Shown here one piece after another: positions 18,619 through 27,191 of a DNA stretch of 63,947 nucleotides; positions within the stretch are counted from its first letter, which is position 1, and each line of letters starts with the position of its first letter. The DNA is from Pseudomonas sp. BN411. GTDB taxonomy: Bacteria > Pseudomonadota > Gammaproteobacteria > Pseudomonadales > Pseudomonadaceae. Location of the stretch: NCBI RefSeq assembly GCF_029871235.1, contig NZ_SSOM01000084.1, forward strand, positions 1-63,947. The letters run 5' to 3'. The translations under genes were made by a program, and so were the position numbers. Under the pieces are notes generated by a model, which made no database searches, was not told where the DNA came from, and saw only the letters and a list, made by a program, of their open reading frames with translations.

Positions 18619-20032
18619 GGGGGCGTCCTCCAAGGCGATGATCGACCCGGCGGCCGGCCGGGTCGTAGTCGATGGTGAGGGGTTCTTCCAGGTGCACGGC
18701 CACCTTGGCGCCGGGCTTGACGTAGACCGCGGCGAACGCCTGTCCGTAGAGTTTGTTGACCCACTGCGACAGGTCCTGTACACCGCCGGCGAGGATGCGG
18801 CCCATCGCCTCGTTCCCACCGATGCCGAGGGTGCCGATGGAGCCGTCGCTGTTCATGTAGGGGACCTGGCCGCTGTCGGCGTCGATCAGCGAGGCGACGC
18901 CGGCGCCGGCTGCAGTGATCAGGGCTTGCGAGCCGAGGTACTGCTGGGCGTTGCTGCGCCGTTCACCGCTGACGCAGGGAATTCCGTAGGGGTCGCTGAT
19001 CCAGCCCAGGCTGTTCTGCGTGGTGCTGTCGTCGCTGCTGCGCTGGCTGCCGCCACCTCTGGCGCCCGCGCCGCGGTCCTCCGGCACCGTGCGGATGGTG
19101 CCGTCCTGGAACACGAAGGTGACCGAGCGGATGTGTCCGCGCACGCAGGAGAGCGTCCAGTCGCCCGAGGCCGTACCGCTGACCACGGCACCGGCCACGT
19201 CGGGGATGTCGATGCCGTTGGCGGTGAGGTTGTCCGGGCCGATCAGCACCTTGAAGGGGTAGGGATCGTTGACGGTGCCATCCACCGGTACCCGGCCGAT
19301 CAGCGCCGTCATGGCGATCGAGCCCATCAGCGTGGCATTGGTGGGCACCGTGTAGACCGCCTGGGTGTCCGGCACGCCGGCCGCTCGGCGCCCGGCGTCG
19401 ACGGCGGCTCTGGCCTTGGTTTCGAGGGTCTTCTGCGCCGGCCCGAAGCGGGTGGGGAAGATGACGCCGGCGGGGTTGCCAGCCGTGCGACGTTTTCCCT
19501 CGTCACGGGCGTCGTCCGGCTCGATCCAGCGCAAGGCTTCAGCGCCGTCGCCAGGCTCCAGCCCGAGGCCGACGGGCAGGTCGTCCTGGCCATCCTGGTC
19601 GCTACCCATACCTTCGAGGCGCTGCTGCAGTTCCTGGAGCAGGTTTTGCGTTTGTTGTCGCTCCGTGGCGACGTGTTCCCGATCCTGGCGCAGCTGGTTG
19701 CGTTCGCTCTCGAGTGCACTCTTGATGCGTCGGTCGATGGCATTCTCACGCTGGCGCAGCCGCGCGTTTTCTTCGCGCTGGGTCTTGTTGTCGCTCAGCG
19801 CGGTCTGCAATTCGGTGCGCAACTGGCGGACCTGTGCGACCAGGGTTGCGACTGTGTCGCGTGGCGTGTCGCCTTCGATGCCGAGCGCCTTGGCTTCCTC
19901 GGGCGTCAGGCGGCTGTCCGTCTCCAGTGGGGAGGAAGCGTCCTTGCCACCGGAGAACAGCTTGAGGCCGATTAACACCAACAGCAGTGCCAGCGGGATC
20001 ATCAACCACTTGAGCAGGCCATTACTGTGCAT
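18599..20032 (-). CDS. ICE protein PFL_4705 family (TIGR03752), TraB-like
   Basis: 477 residues from the ATG at 20032. One N-terminal membrane anchor (LLKWLMIPLALLLVLIGLKLF), a long coiled coil rich in Q, E and R (about 55-130) and a C-terminal periplasmic beta-rich part with SIAMTALIGRVPVDGTVNDPYPFKV and LGSQALITAAGAGVASL. This architecture is that of the TraB/VirB10 scaffold that bridges both membranes. It overlaps the following lipoprotein gene by 20 bp and the preceding PFL_4704 gene by 11 bp. Confidence 0.87.
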   Translation of the reverse strand: MHSNGLLKWLMIPLALLLVLIGLKLFSGGKDASSPLETDSRLTPEEAKALGIEGDTPRDTVATLVAQVRQLRTELQTALSDNKTQREENARLRQRENAIDRRIKSALESERNQLRQDREHVATERQQTQNLLQELQQRLEGMGSDQDGQDDLPVGLGLEPGDGAEALRWIEPDDARDEGKRRTAGNPAGVIFPTRFGPAQKTLETKARAAVDAGRRAAGVPDTQAVYTVPTNATLMGSIAMTALIGRVPVDGTVNDPYPFKVLIGPDNLTANGIDIPDVAGAVVSGTASGDWTLSCVRGHIRSVTFVFQDGTIRTVPEDRGAGARGGGSQRSSDDSTTQNSLGWISDPYGIPCVSGERRSNAQQYLGSQALITAAGAGVASLIDADSGQVPYMNSDGSIGTLGIGGNEAMGRILAGGVQDLSQWVNKLYGQAFAAVYVKPGAKVAVHLEEPLTIDYDPAGRRVDHRLGGRPHAQELD

Positions 20033-20912
20033 CGCGGCCTCCCTCGTTGGTGTCGGGGGCATGCGGCGTCGGGAGGTTGAGCGCGGCGTCGACGGGGGCC
20101 ATCGCCGGCAGCAGGGCCTGCGCCAGTCCATGCCCGCGGGTGACGAGGTAGACGACGGTGGTGTTCTCCGGCGTGCCGACCGGGCCCAGGGTCGCGTGCT
20201 GGAAGGTGGCGGTGGCAAAGTTGCCCTGTAGAGTGCGCGGATCCAGGTCGAGCCAGCGCGGGGCGGTGTTGCGCAAGCGCACGGCGGTGACCCACAGGTC
20301 GTCCAGGCGCCAGGCCGCGAGCGCGCTGGCCTGCACCGGTAAGGTGGGCATCAGGGTGTCCAGCGTCAGGTCACGCCGCAGATTGGCCCGCGTGATACCT
20401 GGTACGGGTTCGACGGTGCGCAACGGTGCGTAGAGGTTCTGCGCAGCGTAGCGGGTCAGCACCACGGGCAGAGGCGTCTCCCGCGTAGCGCGCGCAGGCT
20501 CGGTGGCGTCTTCCGCTTTCGCGTCGGTTGCTCCGTTGTGCATGGAGGTTGAGGTGGCGTCGACGATGCGTACCGGTTCCAGGGGCGGTTGGTGCTCCTG
20601 GGCCGGTTCCGCAGCGATGTCGAGCAGGATCACGGTGCCGGTATCGGCGTCCTGCAGTTGCAGCCGTACCGGTTCGAGCGGTTCGCTCGCCATCAGGTAC
20701 ACCGCGCCCGCGGCGCTCTGCACACGCAGGCGGGCGCTGACTGACGCCGGCACCCCAATGCGGACATTGCGGTCGACGAAGACGATGCGTTCCTGACCGA
20801 CCACCAGCGGTACCGCCAGCGGTAAGCGCTCCCAGTGCAGGATTTCGGTTGCGTGGGCCGTGCTGAACAGGGCCAGCACGAGCAGCGCGATGGCCGGCAT
20901 AAGACGGTTCAT
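20022..20912 (-). CDS. ICE protein PFL_4704 family (TIGR03749), TraK-like
   Basis: 296 residues from the ATG at 20912, with a signal peptide (AIALLVLALFSTAHATE). The N-terminal repeat-like region (LAVPLVVGQERIVFVDRNVRIGVPASV) is followed by a low-complexity linker of A, T and E at about 110-150, and a C-terminal domain (YAAQNLYAPLRTVEP...WVTAVRLRNT). By order and topology it corresponds to the TraK/VirB9 secreted channel protein; that equivalence is inference. It overlaps both neighbours. Confidence 0.85.
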   Translation of the reverse strand: MNRLMPAIALLVLALFSTAHATEILHWERLPLAVPLVVGQERIVFVDRNVRIGVPASVSARLRVQSAAGAVYLMASEPLEPVRLQLQDADTGTVILLDIAAEPAQEHQPPLEPVRIVDATSTSMHNGATDAKAEDATEPARATRETPLPVVLTRYAAQNLYAPLRTVEPVPGITRANLRRDLTLDTLMPTLPVQASALAAWRLDDLWVTAVRLRNTAPRWLDLDPRTLQGNFATATFQHATLGPVGTPENTTVVYLVTRGHGLAQALLPAMAPVDAALNLPTPHAPDTNEGGRDAQ

Positions 20913-21583
20913 GGGATGTCTTCCTGCACAGGGGCGGAGGTGTCCGCCGTCTCGGTGGGGGTGGCGATGCGCTGTGGGGCGCCCTCGTAGCAATCGATGG
21001 CGAGACCGAAGGGGTTGCGCTGCGGGTCGACGTCGTTGCGCAGCACCTTGAGCGGGTAGCGCACCAGGGCGCGCTTGACCTGTTCCGAGGCGTAGTACTC
21101 GTCCGCCGTGACGTCGAGGGTCACCACCCATTCGCGATTGGAGACGGTGCGCACCCGCAGCGTGGGGTTGTCGCCGTAGCCACGGCCGGGAATCTCATAA
21201 ATGCCGCGCACGCGCCGGCGCAGCTCCCCAGCATTACGGCGGAATTCATAGTCCTGCTGCAGGAACGCCTGGCAGGCTGGGGTGAAGTAACTCGACAGCG
21301 CATACAGGTTGCGCGGGTAGTCGTCGTCGCCGTTGGTGGGCCAGCGCTGCAGTTGCTGCCAGACATAGAAGGTGAAGGCGTACACGCTTTCAGGCGGCAC
21401 GTCCCACCATTTGCGCGTGCTGCCCGAGCGCAGATCCGGCGGCACGTGGATGGTCAAGTCGCGCGGTGCGCTCCACCAGCCGACCCCCATGACCAATGCC
21501 AGCAGCACGATCAGGCCGACGCCGATGCGGAGGGTCCGGATATGGGCCTGCAGGTGCACGACCTCGTTCTTGAACCGGCTCAC
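20909..21583 (-). CDS. ICE protein PFL_4703 family (TIGR03746), TraE-like
   Basis: 224 residues from a GTG at 21583, chosen because it overlaps the upstream stop as GTGA and the protein then starts MSRFKNEVVHLQAHIRTLR, as in the family. One membrane span (GVGLIVLLALVMGVGWW) and a periplasmic domain with VPPESVYAFTFYVWQQLQRW and SSYFTPACQAFLQQDYEFRR. It matches the TraE/VirB8-type inner-membrane assembly factor in topology. Its stop overlaps the next gene start by 4 bp. Confidence 0.85.
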   Translation of the reverse strand: MSRFKNEVVHLQAHIRTLRIGVGLIVLLALVMGVGWWSAPRDLTIHVPPDLRSGSTRKWWDVPPESVYAFTFYVWQQLQRWPTNGDDDYPRNLYALSSYFTPACQAFLQQDYEFRRNAGELRRRVRGIYEIPGRGYGDNPTLRVRTVSNREWVVTLDVTADEYYASEQVKRALVRYPLKVLRNDVDPQRNPFGLAIDCYEGAPQRIATPTETADTSAPVQEDIP

Positions 21584-21975
21584 GGCGCATGGCTCCGGCG
21601 CGTCGTCCAATAGCCGGAACGGGTCACCAGGCTGTGCCCACCGACGAGGGCAGCGAGTGGGGGCAGGTGGGTGGCAAACCACCACTGGAGGTGCCGGTAC
21701 AGCCAGACCTCCGGCCGGCCCCGCTTGATTCGGCGCACCGCACCGCCGCCGATGAAGACCCCACCGGCGACGGCCAACACCATGGCCGTGGGGATCATGG
21801 CGACGGTTGCGAACGCGATGGCCAGAGGAATCCCGGCGACGAGGCCGAGCCCGCTCGATACTCCGGCACAGACCCAGAGTTCGTTTGCGGTCAGACCGCG
21901 CACGACCACAGGGTGGTGGTTAAGGCGGTGGGGCAGGAACGCCACCGTGCCGTCCTTGCGGATGTCGTCGCTCAT
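21580..21975 (-). CDS. Conjugative transfer region protein TIGR03750, TraL-like
   Basis: 131 residues. The N-terminus PHRLNHHPVVVRGLTANELW is followed by a hydrophobic pair (SSGLGLVAGIPLAIAFATVAMIPTAMVLAVAGGVFIGG) and a basic C-terminus. Small inner-membrane protein with the position and topology of TraL/VirB3. Overlaps the GTG of the following gene. Confidence 0.85.
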   Translation of the reverse strand: MSDDIRKDGTVAFLPHRLNHHPVVVRGLTANELWVCAGVSSGLGLVAGIPLAIAFATVAMIPTAMVLAVAGGVFIGGGAVRRIKRGRPEVWLYRHLQWWFATHLPPLAALVGGHSLVTRSGYWTTRRSHAP

Positions 21976-21985
21976 GACGCGTGCC

Positions 21986-22336
21986 TCAGAGAACGCCGGT
22001 GGCTTCGGTCAGCAGCCAGATCCCCACGACCAGCAGGATCGCGCCGACGGCCACCGTCAGCCCGAACTGGCCCCAGGTCGAGCGGCCGGTGTGGATTTCT
22101 GCGTAGCGGGTGTAGGCGTGATAGCAGACGCCCACGAACATCGACGCAACCACGAGCAGGGCGATGAGCATGACGATGTCGTAGCCGTAGTTGCGCAGTG
22201 TCTCGATGATGCCGGAGCCGGCACCCCGCGTTGGGTTTTCCATGGTGGGCAGGTCGGCCTGCGCGAGTGGCGCCAAGCTGGAGAGCAGCGGCAGCGCGGC
22301 CACGCGGGCAATCGGGTGAGGAGGGAGCGGCTTCAT
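21986..22336 (-). CDS. ICE membrane protein PFL_4702 family (TIGR03745), pilin-like
   Basis: 116 residues from the ATG at 22336. A cleavable signal (AALPLLSSLAPLAQA) is followed by a mature protein with two hydrophobic helices (YDIVMLIALLVVASMFVGVCYHAY and GLTVAVGAILLVVGIWLL), like TraA/VirB2 pilins. Probably the pilus subunit or a close relative; the role is inferred from size and topology. 9 bp separate it from the next gene. Confidence 0.82.
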   Translation of the reverse strand: MKPLPPHPIARVAALPLLSSLAPLAQADLPTMENPTRGAGSGIIETLRNYGYDIVMLIALLVVASMFVGVCYHAYTRYAEIHTGRSTWGQFGLTVAVGAILLVVGIWLLTEATGVL

Positions 22337-22347
22337 GGTAGCGGCCT

Positions 22348-22581
22348 CTAGGAGAGCAGGAAAAAGGTCAGCACCAGGTACAGGGCAACGATGCGCAGCA
22401 CGACACCGGTGAACTGACGTTGGGACAGCTGTGCTTCCGCCCAGCCGTTGTAGGCGGCGCGCATCGCCCAGACGCCCCACAGGAGCAGGACGGTGAAGAC
22501 GGCGCCAAGGAGTACGACCGATAGGGCGGAGGGGGCGAAACCGCTGTTGGCCTGGAATGCGCTGGCCTGGGCGGCGTTCAC
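22348..22581 (-). CDS. ICE protein PFL_4701 family (TIGR03758)
   Basis: 77 residues, two membrane helices (ALSVVLLGAVFTVLLLWGVW; GVVLRIVALYLVLTFFLL) with a short loop. A small pilin-region membrane protein of PFGI-1-class ICEs. The start overlaps the stop of the RAQPRD gene by 4 bp and it ends 11 bp before the pilin-like gene, so the three are cotranslated. Confidence 0.84.
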   Translation of the reverse strand: MNAAQASAFQANSGFAPSALSVVLLGAVFTVLLLWGVWAMRAAYNGWAEAQLSQRQFTGVVLRIVALYLVLTFFLLS

Positions 22582-22955
22582 GGGGCGACCCCCGTGTCGG
22601 TGGGCGTGGCGGTGCTTTGCCGGTAGTCACCGAGCAGTTGCGTGGGATCGCGCGGTTGCGCGCGGGAGGGGCTGAGGTAATCGCGGATGCCGGCGCGCAT
22701 GCGTTGCAAATCGGCGCGCAGGCGGGTGTAGTCGAAGTAGAAGCGGGTTCGCTCCTGGTTCTGCTGCGCAGCATGCTGTTCGACCAGCCGCTCGATACTG
22801 TCGAGTTGGCGCAGCGCCGCGGCGAGGTGTGCCTGCTCAGGCGTGCTGTCGTCGGCGGCGGAATAGCTTGAACCACACAGGCTGAGCAGGAGCAGCGCGA
22901 GGGTCAGCCCCGGTTCGGGATGCAGGGTGGTGGGGACGAGTAAGCGCATCGACAT
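22578..22955 (-). CDS. RAQPRD family ICE protein
   Basis: 125 residues from the ATG at 22955 (a second ATG at 22949 is possible). Signal peptide, then a helical region (LAAALRQLDSIERLVEQHAAQQNQERTRF split over about 40-70) and the family-naming motif SPSRAQPRDPTQLLGDYR near the C-terminus. Periplasmic accessory of the pilin region; function unknown. Confidence 0.88.
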   Translation of the reverse strand: MSMRLLVPTTLHPEPGLTLALLLLSLCGSSYSAADDSTPEQAHLAAALRQLDSIERLVEQHAAQQNQERTRFYFDYTRLRADLQRMRAGIRDYLSPSRAQPRDPTQLLGDYRQSTATPTDTGVAP

Positions 22956-23030
22956 TGGCCTATCCGCGATAAGCGAGGAATGGCGAAATGCTTTCAAAAT
23001 GCCGGTTGCGGCGCCTTAAACAATGGGTTG

Positions 23031-23261
23031 CTAGACGTGACCGGATTGACGGGCATTGGGAGGGGCGCCTATGGAAGGGGGCGCCAGTCTGATTTGCCGG
23101 GCCAGCAGGGCGTCTCCCGCGACGTTCAGTACCTGAGCCCGCGTCGCTGGCGCGACGTTGTACTTAGGCGGTGATGCCTCCGCCTGTACGGGGGTGTTCC
23201 AGATATTGATTAGCTCGACGATCTCGCGAAAGGTCCCGAACTGGGCGATGCGGCCGCACAT
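23031..23261 (-). pseudogene. Truncated SRAP (YedK/HMCES-like) gene
   Basis: Starts MCGRIAQFGTFREIVELINI; Cys2 is the residue that crosslinks to abasic DNA in SRAP proteins. PPKYNVAPATRAQVL is the conserved second block. After residue ~60 the WG-containing core is missing: the sequence passes from ALLARQIRL to PNARQSGHV (cf. the family's INARxET block) and stops at 76 residues, whereas SRAP proteins are about 200-230. The catalytic His/Glu region is absent, so this is probably a remnant with internal deletion and lost C-terminus. Confidence 0.7.
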
Positions 23262-23275
23262 GGCCTTGTCCTCAA

Positions 23276-23470
23276 TCAGGTTATGAGTGAAACAAGGTAG
23301 ATCACCAACGCCAGCGCAGCCCCTAAAGCTGCGCCACCAGTCGCCATACACAGGCCAAACCAATAGCTGCTCTGCCCCGGAAAGCGGCCGCGCGATACGG
23401 TGCTGATGATGAGGTGGCCGAAGCCATAACACAGGTAGTTGAAGCAGAAATCGATCAGGGCATCGAGCAT
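23276..23470 (-). CDS. Small two-helix membrane protein
   Basis: 64 residues from the ATG at 23470. Two hydrophobic segments (FCFNYLCYGFGHLII; GLCMATGGAALGAALALVIYLVSLI). It begins 2 bp after the stop of the gene upstream and lies in the tra-region orientation. Family not recognised; I include it because of tight packing and a consistent membrane topology. Confidence 0.6.
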   Translation of the reverse strand: MLDALIDFCFNYLCYGFGHLIISTVSRGRFPGQSSYWFGLCMATGGAALGAALALVIYLVSLIT

Positions 23471-23472
23471 GG

Positions 23473-23946
23473 TCAGCCCTTGGGTGGGTCGAGTTCCCCA
23501 GCGGCCCACTTCTGCTCGAACTCGCGCTTGGCCCTGAGCTTGTGGTTCTGGCATTCAACCATATGGGAATCGCTCTGCCAGTTATCGCAGCCCCGCATCG
23601 GCTTGTAGAAGCTTTCCCAGGCCGCATCTCGCTGGCGCTGCTCATCGATACGAGCGCGCTGAGCCTCGACAGCTCGCTGTGAATCAATGGCGGCCTGACG
23701 TTGGGTTTCATCTGTAGATATGGTCTGGCGATGTTGACGCTGGAGAGTTTGCTGGGCGCGAGCAGCAGTCTGTTGGGCTTGCTGTTCTTGCAGCCGTTGG
23801 AGGGCTGCTTGGGTGTGTGCAATTTGCCGCTGGCCCATCTGCTCGATGATTGCCAGCCTGCCGTAGTACATGACAAGCGCGGTGAGAATGGTGCCTACCA
23901 AGCCTAAGGCCCATGCTTGAAAGGTAAGGGGGCGGCGTCGTGCCAT
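23473..23946 (-). CDS. Membrane-anchored coiled-coil protein, unknown
   Basis: 157 residues. N-terminal membrane span (AWALGLVGTILTALVMYYG), then a glutamine/arginine-rich coiled coil at about 40-115 (QAALQRLQEQQAQQTAARAQ) and a C-terminal part with two cysteines (MRGCDNW, VECQNHK). No family recognised. Probably in an operon with the small membrane protein behind it. The next upstream feature is a terminator hairpin at 24021, so this pair may be its own unit with a promoter at about 23950-24015. Confidence 0.65.
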   Translation of the reverse strand: MARRRPLTFQAWALGLVGTILTALVMYYGRLAIIEQMGQRQIAHTQAALQRLQEQQAQQTAARAQQTLQRQHRQTISTDETQRQAAIDSQRAVEAQRARIDEQRQRDAAWESFYKPMRGCDNWQSDSHMVECQNHKLRAKREFEQKWAAGELDPPKG

Positions 23947-24020
23947 ACGGATGCTCCATGCGTTGATGGCGCAATGCTATCTAGCGTGGGTAGGGTTGGG
24001 AAGGGTGGTGTAGAAACACA

Positions 24021-24046
24021 AAGCCCCGCACGGGCAGGCGGGGCTT
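24021..24046. terminator. Hairpin terminator after the traD operon
   Basis: AAGCCCCGC, an 8-nt loop, GCGGGGCTT: perfect 9-bp stem. It lies in the 317-bp gap 23947-24263, downstream of the PFL_4697 gene on the minus strand. The gap holds no supported gene. Confidence 0.6.
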
Positions 24047-24263
24047 CATGTACATCGTCGGATGGGGCTGGTCCTTCAGCAGAATCACTGTGCTCCTGGG
24101 CAGGTGAAAATCTAGTGAAGGCCCCGCTCGACCTTGCGGATTTTCCTACGCGAGGGGTAGAGCAGGGCTCGAGCCCGGCCGACTGGACGATTCTGGCTTA
24201 TCTTCTCGTAAGACTTCCTAGGATGCTGATATCTAAAGATAAATAAGCACGTTCGTGTCGCGC

Positions 24264-25013
24264 CTAGAGGTACTTCTTGAAGCTCGCGGCGGTGATGTTC
24301 ACGGCACCCCCCAACAGCACCGCGCACGGCAGCAGTACCAGCAATGGGTGAAGGCTGAAGGGTAGGGTCAGGTAGAGGATCCACGGCATGACCGCCAGCG
24401 GCATCAGCGCGGCTTTTGCGCGGTGGTAGACGAAACCGGATTCGTGACCGGCGCCGAACTTGCGGATATCGCGCCGGACCAGCCCGTCCACCAGGCCGAC
24501 GAAGGCTGCCAGGATGAAGAGCGGTAGCGTCAGGAGCAGCACCAGGATCCGCACGATGAAGGTCAGCGTGGTGAACGCCGCGGCGATTAGGTAACTCTCG
24601 GTCCACTGGTAGACCTGACTCAGGTAGTAGCGAAAGTCCCGGGTGTCGCCGTGGCCGGGCGCACGAGCATGCGCCGAGGTGCGGCTCATCCAGTCGAGCA
24701 GTCCGGATTTCACGAAGAGCCATTCGTAGGCCCCCTCGATCAACTGGTGCGCCGTACGTCCCGGTTCCTGCACCAGCGCGCTGCGGGTGAAGTGGCTGGA
24801 TAGCTGGCTCAACTCATAGTCGAGCATGCCCTGGGCATGGCGCCAGCCCTGGTCTGGCCAGAACAGGTGCATGCCGACGCATTCGATGACGATGGACAGT
24901 AGTAACGACCCGATCAGCACACCCAGCATGCGCAGCGGCAGGGTGACGGTATTCGCGATCAGCCCTTGTTGCTGAATCTGCTGACGCTGTGCGGTGGTCG
25001 CCGGGTCCCTCAT
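24264..25013 (-). CDS. ICE membrane protein PFL_4697 family (TIGR03747)
   Basis: 249 residues. Glutamine-rich start, a membrane span (LPLRMLGVLIGSLLLSIVIECVG), a soluble region with QGWRHAQGMLDYELSQL, then three further spans (LIAAAFTTLTFIVRILVLLLTLPLFILAAFVG; LMPLAVMPWILYLTL; LLVLLPCAVLLGGAVNI). The motif GLVDGLVRRDIRKFGAGHESGF is characteristic. Encoded immediately after traD with a 4-bp overlap; probably assists the coupling protein. Confidence 0.87.
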   Translation of the reverse strand: MRDPATTAQRQQIQQQGLIANTVTLPLRMLGVLIGSLLLSIVIECVGMHLFWPDQGWRHAQGMLDYELSQLSSHFTRSALVQEPGRTAHQLIEGAYEWLFVKSGLLDWMSRTSAHARAPGHGDTRDFRYYLSQVYQWTESYLIAAAFTTLTFIVRILVLLLTLPLFILAAFVGLVDGLVRRDIRKFGAGHESGFVYHRAKAALMPLAVMPWILYLTLPFSLHPLLVLLPCAVLLGGAVNITAASFKKYL

Positions 25014-27181
25014 GGCCGTGCCGCCCCATCCGGTCCCTCACGGTCGGCGAGGTGTGGCAATCCGTCGAGTAGGTCATCGGGCAGCGGAGCGTCCTGCAGA
25101 CCCGGCTGGCCTGGGTTGTCCCACCAGTCGCGAGCCTCCGTATAGTGCTGGCGCATGTACCCGGCGAGCTGTTGCAAATCTTCGGGCATGCTCTCGTCCG
25201 GATCGGGCGCGGGCAGGGGCATGCGGATTTTCCAGAGATTGCCCCCTTCGAGCAGGGCGAAGCATTGGCCTTTGGGCAGCGCGACGACGTGTGCGGGCTC
25301 GATCAGCGGCACGCTGGAGGTGCTGACGCGATCCTGCGCGGTGGAGGTGAAATCAGTGGGACCATGGACATCGGAGCTGTCGGTGGCGCCGCTGACCAGG
25401 GTGGTCGTGTAGACCTCGACCTTGGGCAGTTGCTTGGTCAGCAGCTCGGCGGTGGCGGTCTCCCGCACACGCAGCATGAACAAGTTGTTGAAGTTGCCGA
25501 TCACCTGGCCGGCCTTGGCGCGATTGCCTATGCGCGCCTCGATATCGCTCATCGTTTGGGTGTAGGCGGTGATCTGCATACCCGCGCCGCCGCCCTTGTT
25601 GATGAGTGGGATGAATTCATCGCCCATAAGCTCGTTGAACTCGTCGGCGTGGACATTGATGGGCAGCTTGGTCCCGCCAACGGCGCCGGGGAGGCCGTCG
25701 TCGATCCCGAACTTGTAGATATGGCCCGCGACCGAGACCAGGTCGGCGAACATCGAATTGCCGACGGCCGCGGCTACTTCGGCGTCGGACAGTGCATCCA
25801 GCCCGACGTAGACCACCGCTCGTTGACGGACCACCTGCATCCAGTCGAAGATCGGGCGCGGGTCGTTGAGATCGGCATAATTCGGCGCCAGCAGCTGAGC
25901 GATCTTGCCGGTCGTGAGTTTCTCCAGCAACGGCAAGAGACTGGCAACGATCTTGTCGAAGTAGGTGCGGTCATAGCGGACGGCGGACCTGAGGCCGTCG
26001 AGTACCGGGTCGTACACGCGCACCTGCGACAGGTACTGCTCCAACGCCACCACGCGCTTTTCGCGGCCGATCATATTGCGCGGAATGTTCTTGTCGTTCA
26101 GCCGACTTTCGAGCTGGACGATGATGTCCCAGGCCTTGGGCTCGGTGCGGGCGAAGTAGTGGGCGGCGTATTCGATGAACAGCGCATCGATGTTGATGAC
26201 GTGGCGTTGGATCAGCAGGTAATCGGGGCGCTGGCCCAACTCGACCAGGGCGCGCGCGATGATGTTGACGAAGCGCCAGGCGAACTCGCGGAAGGCGGCA
26301 CTGTTGCCTTCACCGGAGAGCTGGCCGGCAATCCGCGTGGCGACTTCGGAAATCCGTCCGAAGCGCCCCACGGCGTTGTAGCGGGCGGAAATGTTCGGCC
26401 ACCCGAGGTGGAAGAGGTAGAACTCGCCTTCACGGCCGGCGCGTTTGGCCTCCACATACATCCGCTTGAGCAAGTCGGCATCGCCTTTGGGATCGAAGAC
26501 GATCACTGGCTCATACTCGCCCGTTACATTGCAGCGCCGAATGTCCTGGGTGATGAACAGCTCGGCCAACCGTGTTTTACCGACCCGCGTTGCGCCCAGG
26601 ACCAGGGTCTGGCCGACACGCTCGCCGAGCGGCAAGCCAACGTCGGTCTCATGGGGTTCGATACCGTGCAGCCGGGGTAGACCGCCCACCGGCGGCAGCG
26701 GCCGCACTGGGTTGATGGGGACGTCCCAGGCGGTGAGCTTGGCCAGGTGCGACAGCGGAAACGGGGCGAACTCCAGCCGTGCTTCCAGGCGGCGCGCCAC
26801 GTGGTAGCCCGGTGAGGGCTCGACATAACGGCGGAACTCTGGCCGGTAGGTCTGCATCAGCCGATGGGTATGGCGCTGTTCCCAGCGAAAGCCCCGGCCG
26901 ATGAACAGGCGTTGCTGGCTCACCGGTACGTCACGACTGGTCATCACGTAGCGTGGCAGCCTTCGGATGTTGCGGCGGTAGCGCAGAATCACCCAGGCAT
27001 CGCGCAGTCGTAGCGTGCCGAACGCCAGGAAGGCTAAGGCGCTGCCGAGGCCCAGCAGCGGACTCAGTGCCAGCGACCAGGGTGCCACCAGGCACACTGC
27101 CGCGGCGCCGACGCAGACCACCACCGTATACAGCTCCACGGCTGGCCGCAGCAGTACCTCGATCGCATGGGGCTGGGCCAT
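25010..27181 (-). CDS. traD: Type IV coupling protein TraD (SXT/TOL subfamily, TIGR03743)
   Basis: 723 residues. Two N-terminal membrane spans (YTVVVCVGAAAVCLVA; LLGLGSALAFLAFG), Walker A LGATRVGKTRLAEL (about residue 197) and a Walker B-like VHADEFNELMGDEFIPL (about 510); the C-terminal tail is acidic and proline-rich. Links the relaxosome to the transfer channel by ATP hydrolysis. The start (MAQPHAIEVLLRPA) is 10 bp after the PFL_4695 stop, and the end overlaps the PFL_4697 start by ATGA. Confidence 0.93.
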   Translation of the reverse strand: MAQPHAIEVLLRPAVELYTVVVCVGAAAVCLVAPWSLALSPLLGLGSALAFLAFGTLRLRDAWVILRYRRNIRRLPRYVMTSRDVPVSQQRLFIGRGFRWEQRHTHRLMQTYRPEFRRYVEPSPGYHVARRLEARLEFAPFPLSHLAKLTAWDVPINPVRPLPPVGGLPRLHGIEPHETDVGLPLGERVGQTLVLGATRVGKTRLAELFITQDIRRCNVTGEYEPVIVFDPKGDADLLKRMYVEAKRAGREGEFYLFHLGWPNISARYNAVGRFGRISEVATRIAGQLSGEGNSAAFREFAWRFVNIIARALVELGQRPDYLLIQRHVINIDALFIEYAAHYFARTEPKAWDIIVQLESRLNDKNIPRNMIGREKRVVALEQYLSQVRVYDPVLDGLRSAVRYDRTYFDKIVASLLPLLEKLTTGKIAQLLAPNYADLNDPRPIFDWMQVVRQRAVVYVGLDALSDAEVAAAVGNSMFADLVSVAGHIYKFGIDDGLPGAVGGTKLPINVHADEFNELMGDEFIPLINKGGGAGMQITAYTQTMSDIEARIGNRAKAGQVIGNFNNLFMLRVRETATAELLTKQLPKVEVYTTTLVSGATDSSDVHGPTDFTSTAQDRVSTSSVPLIEPAHVVALPKGQCFALLEGGNLWKIRMPLPAPDPDESMPEDLQQLAGYMRQHYTEARDWWDNPGQPGLQDAPLPDDLLDGLPHLADREGPDGAARP

Positions 27182-27191
27182 GAGCGGTGTT

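Noticed and set aside
18488..19975. 495-codon plus-strand frame
   Set aside because: Antisense to the TraB-like PFL_4705 gene; composition reflects reverse-complement codons.
25145..26680. 511-codon plus-strand frame
   Set aside because: Mirror of traD; no ribosome site and no recognisable domain.
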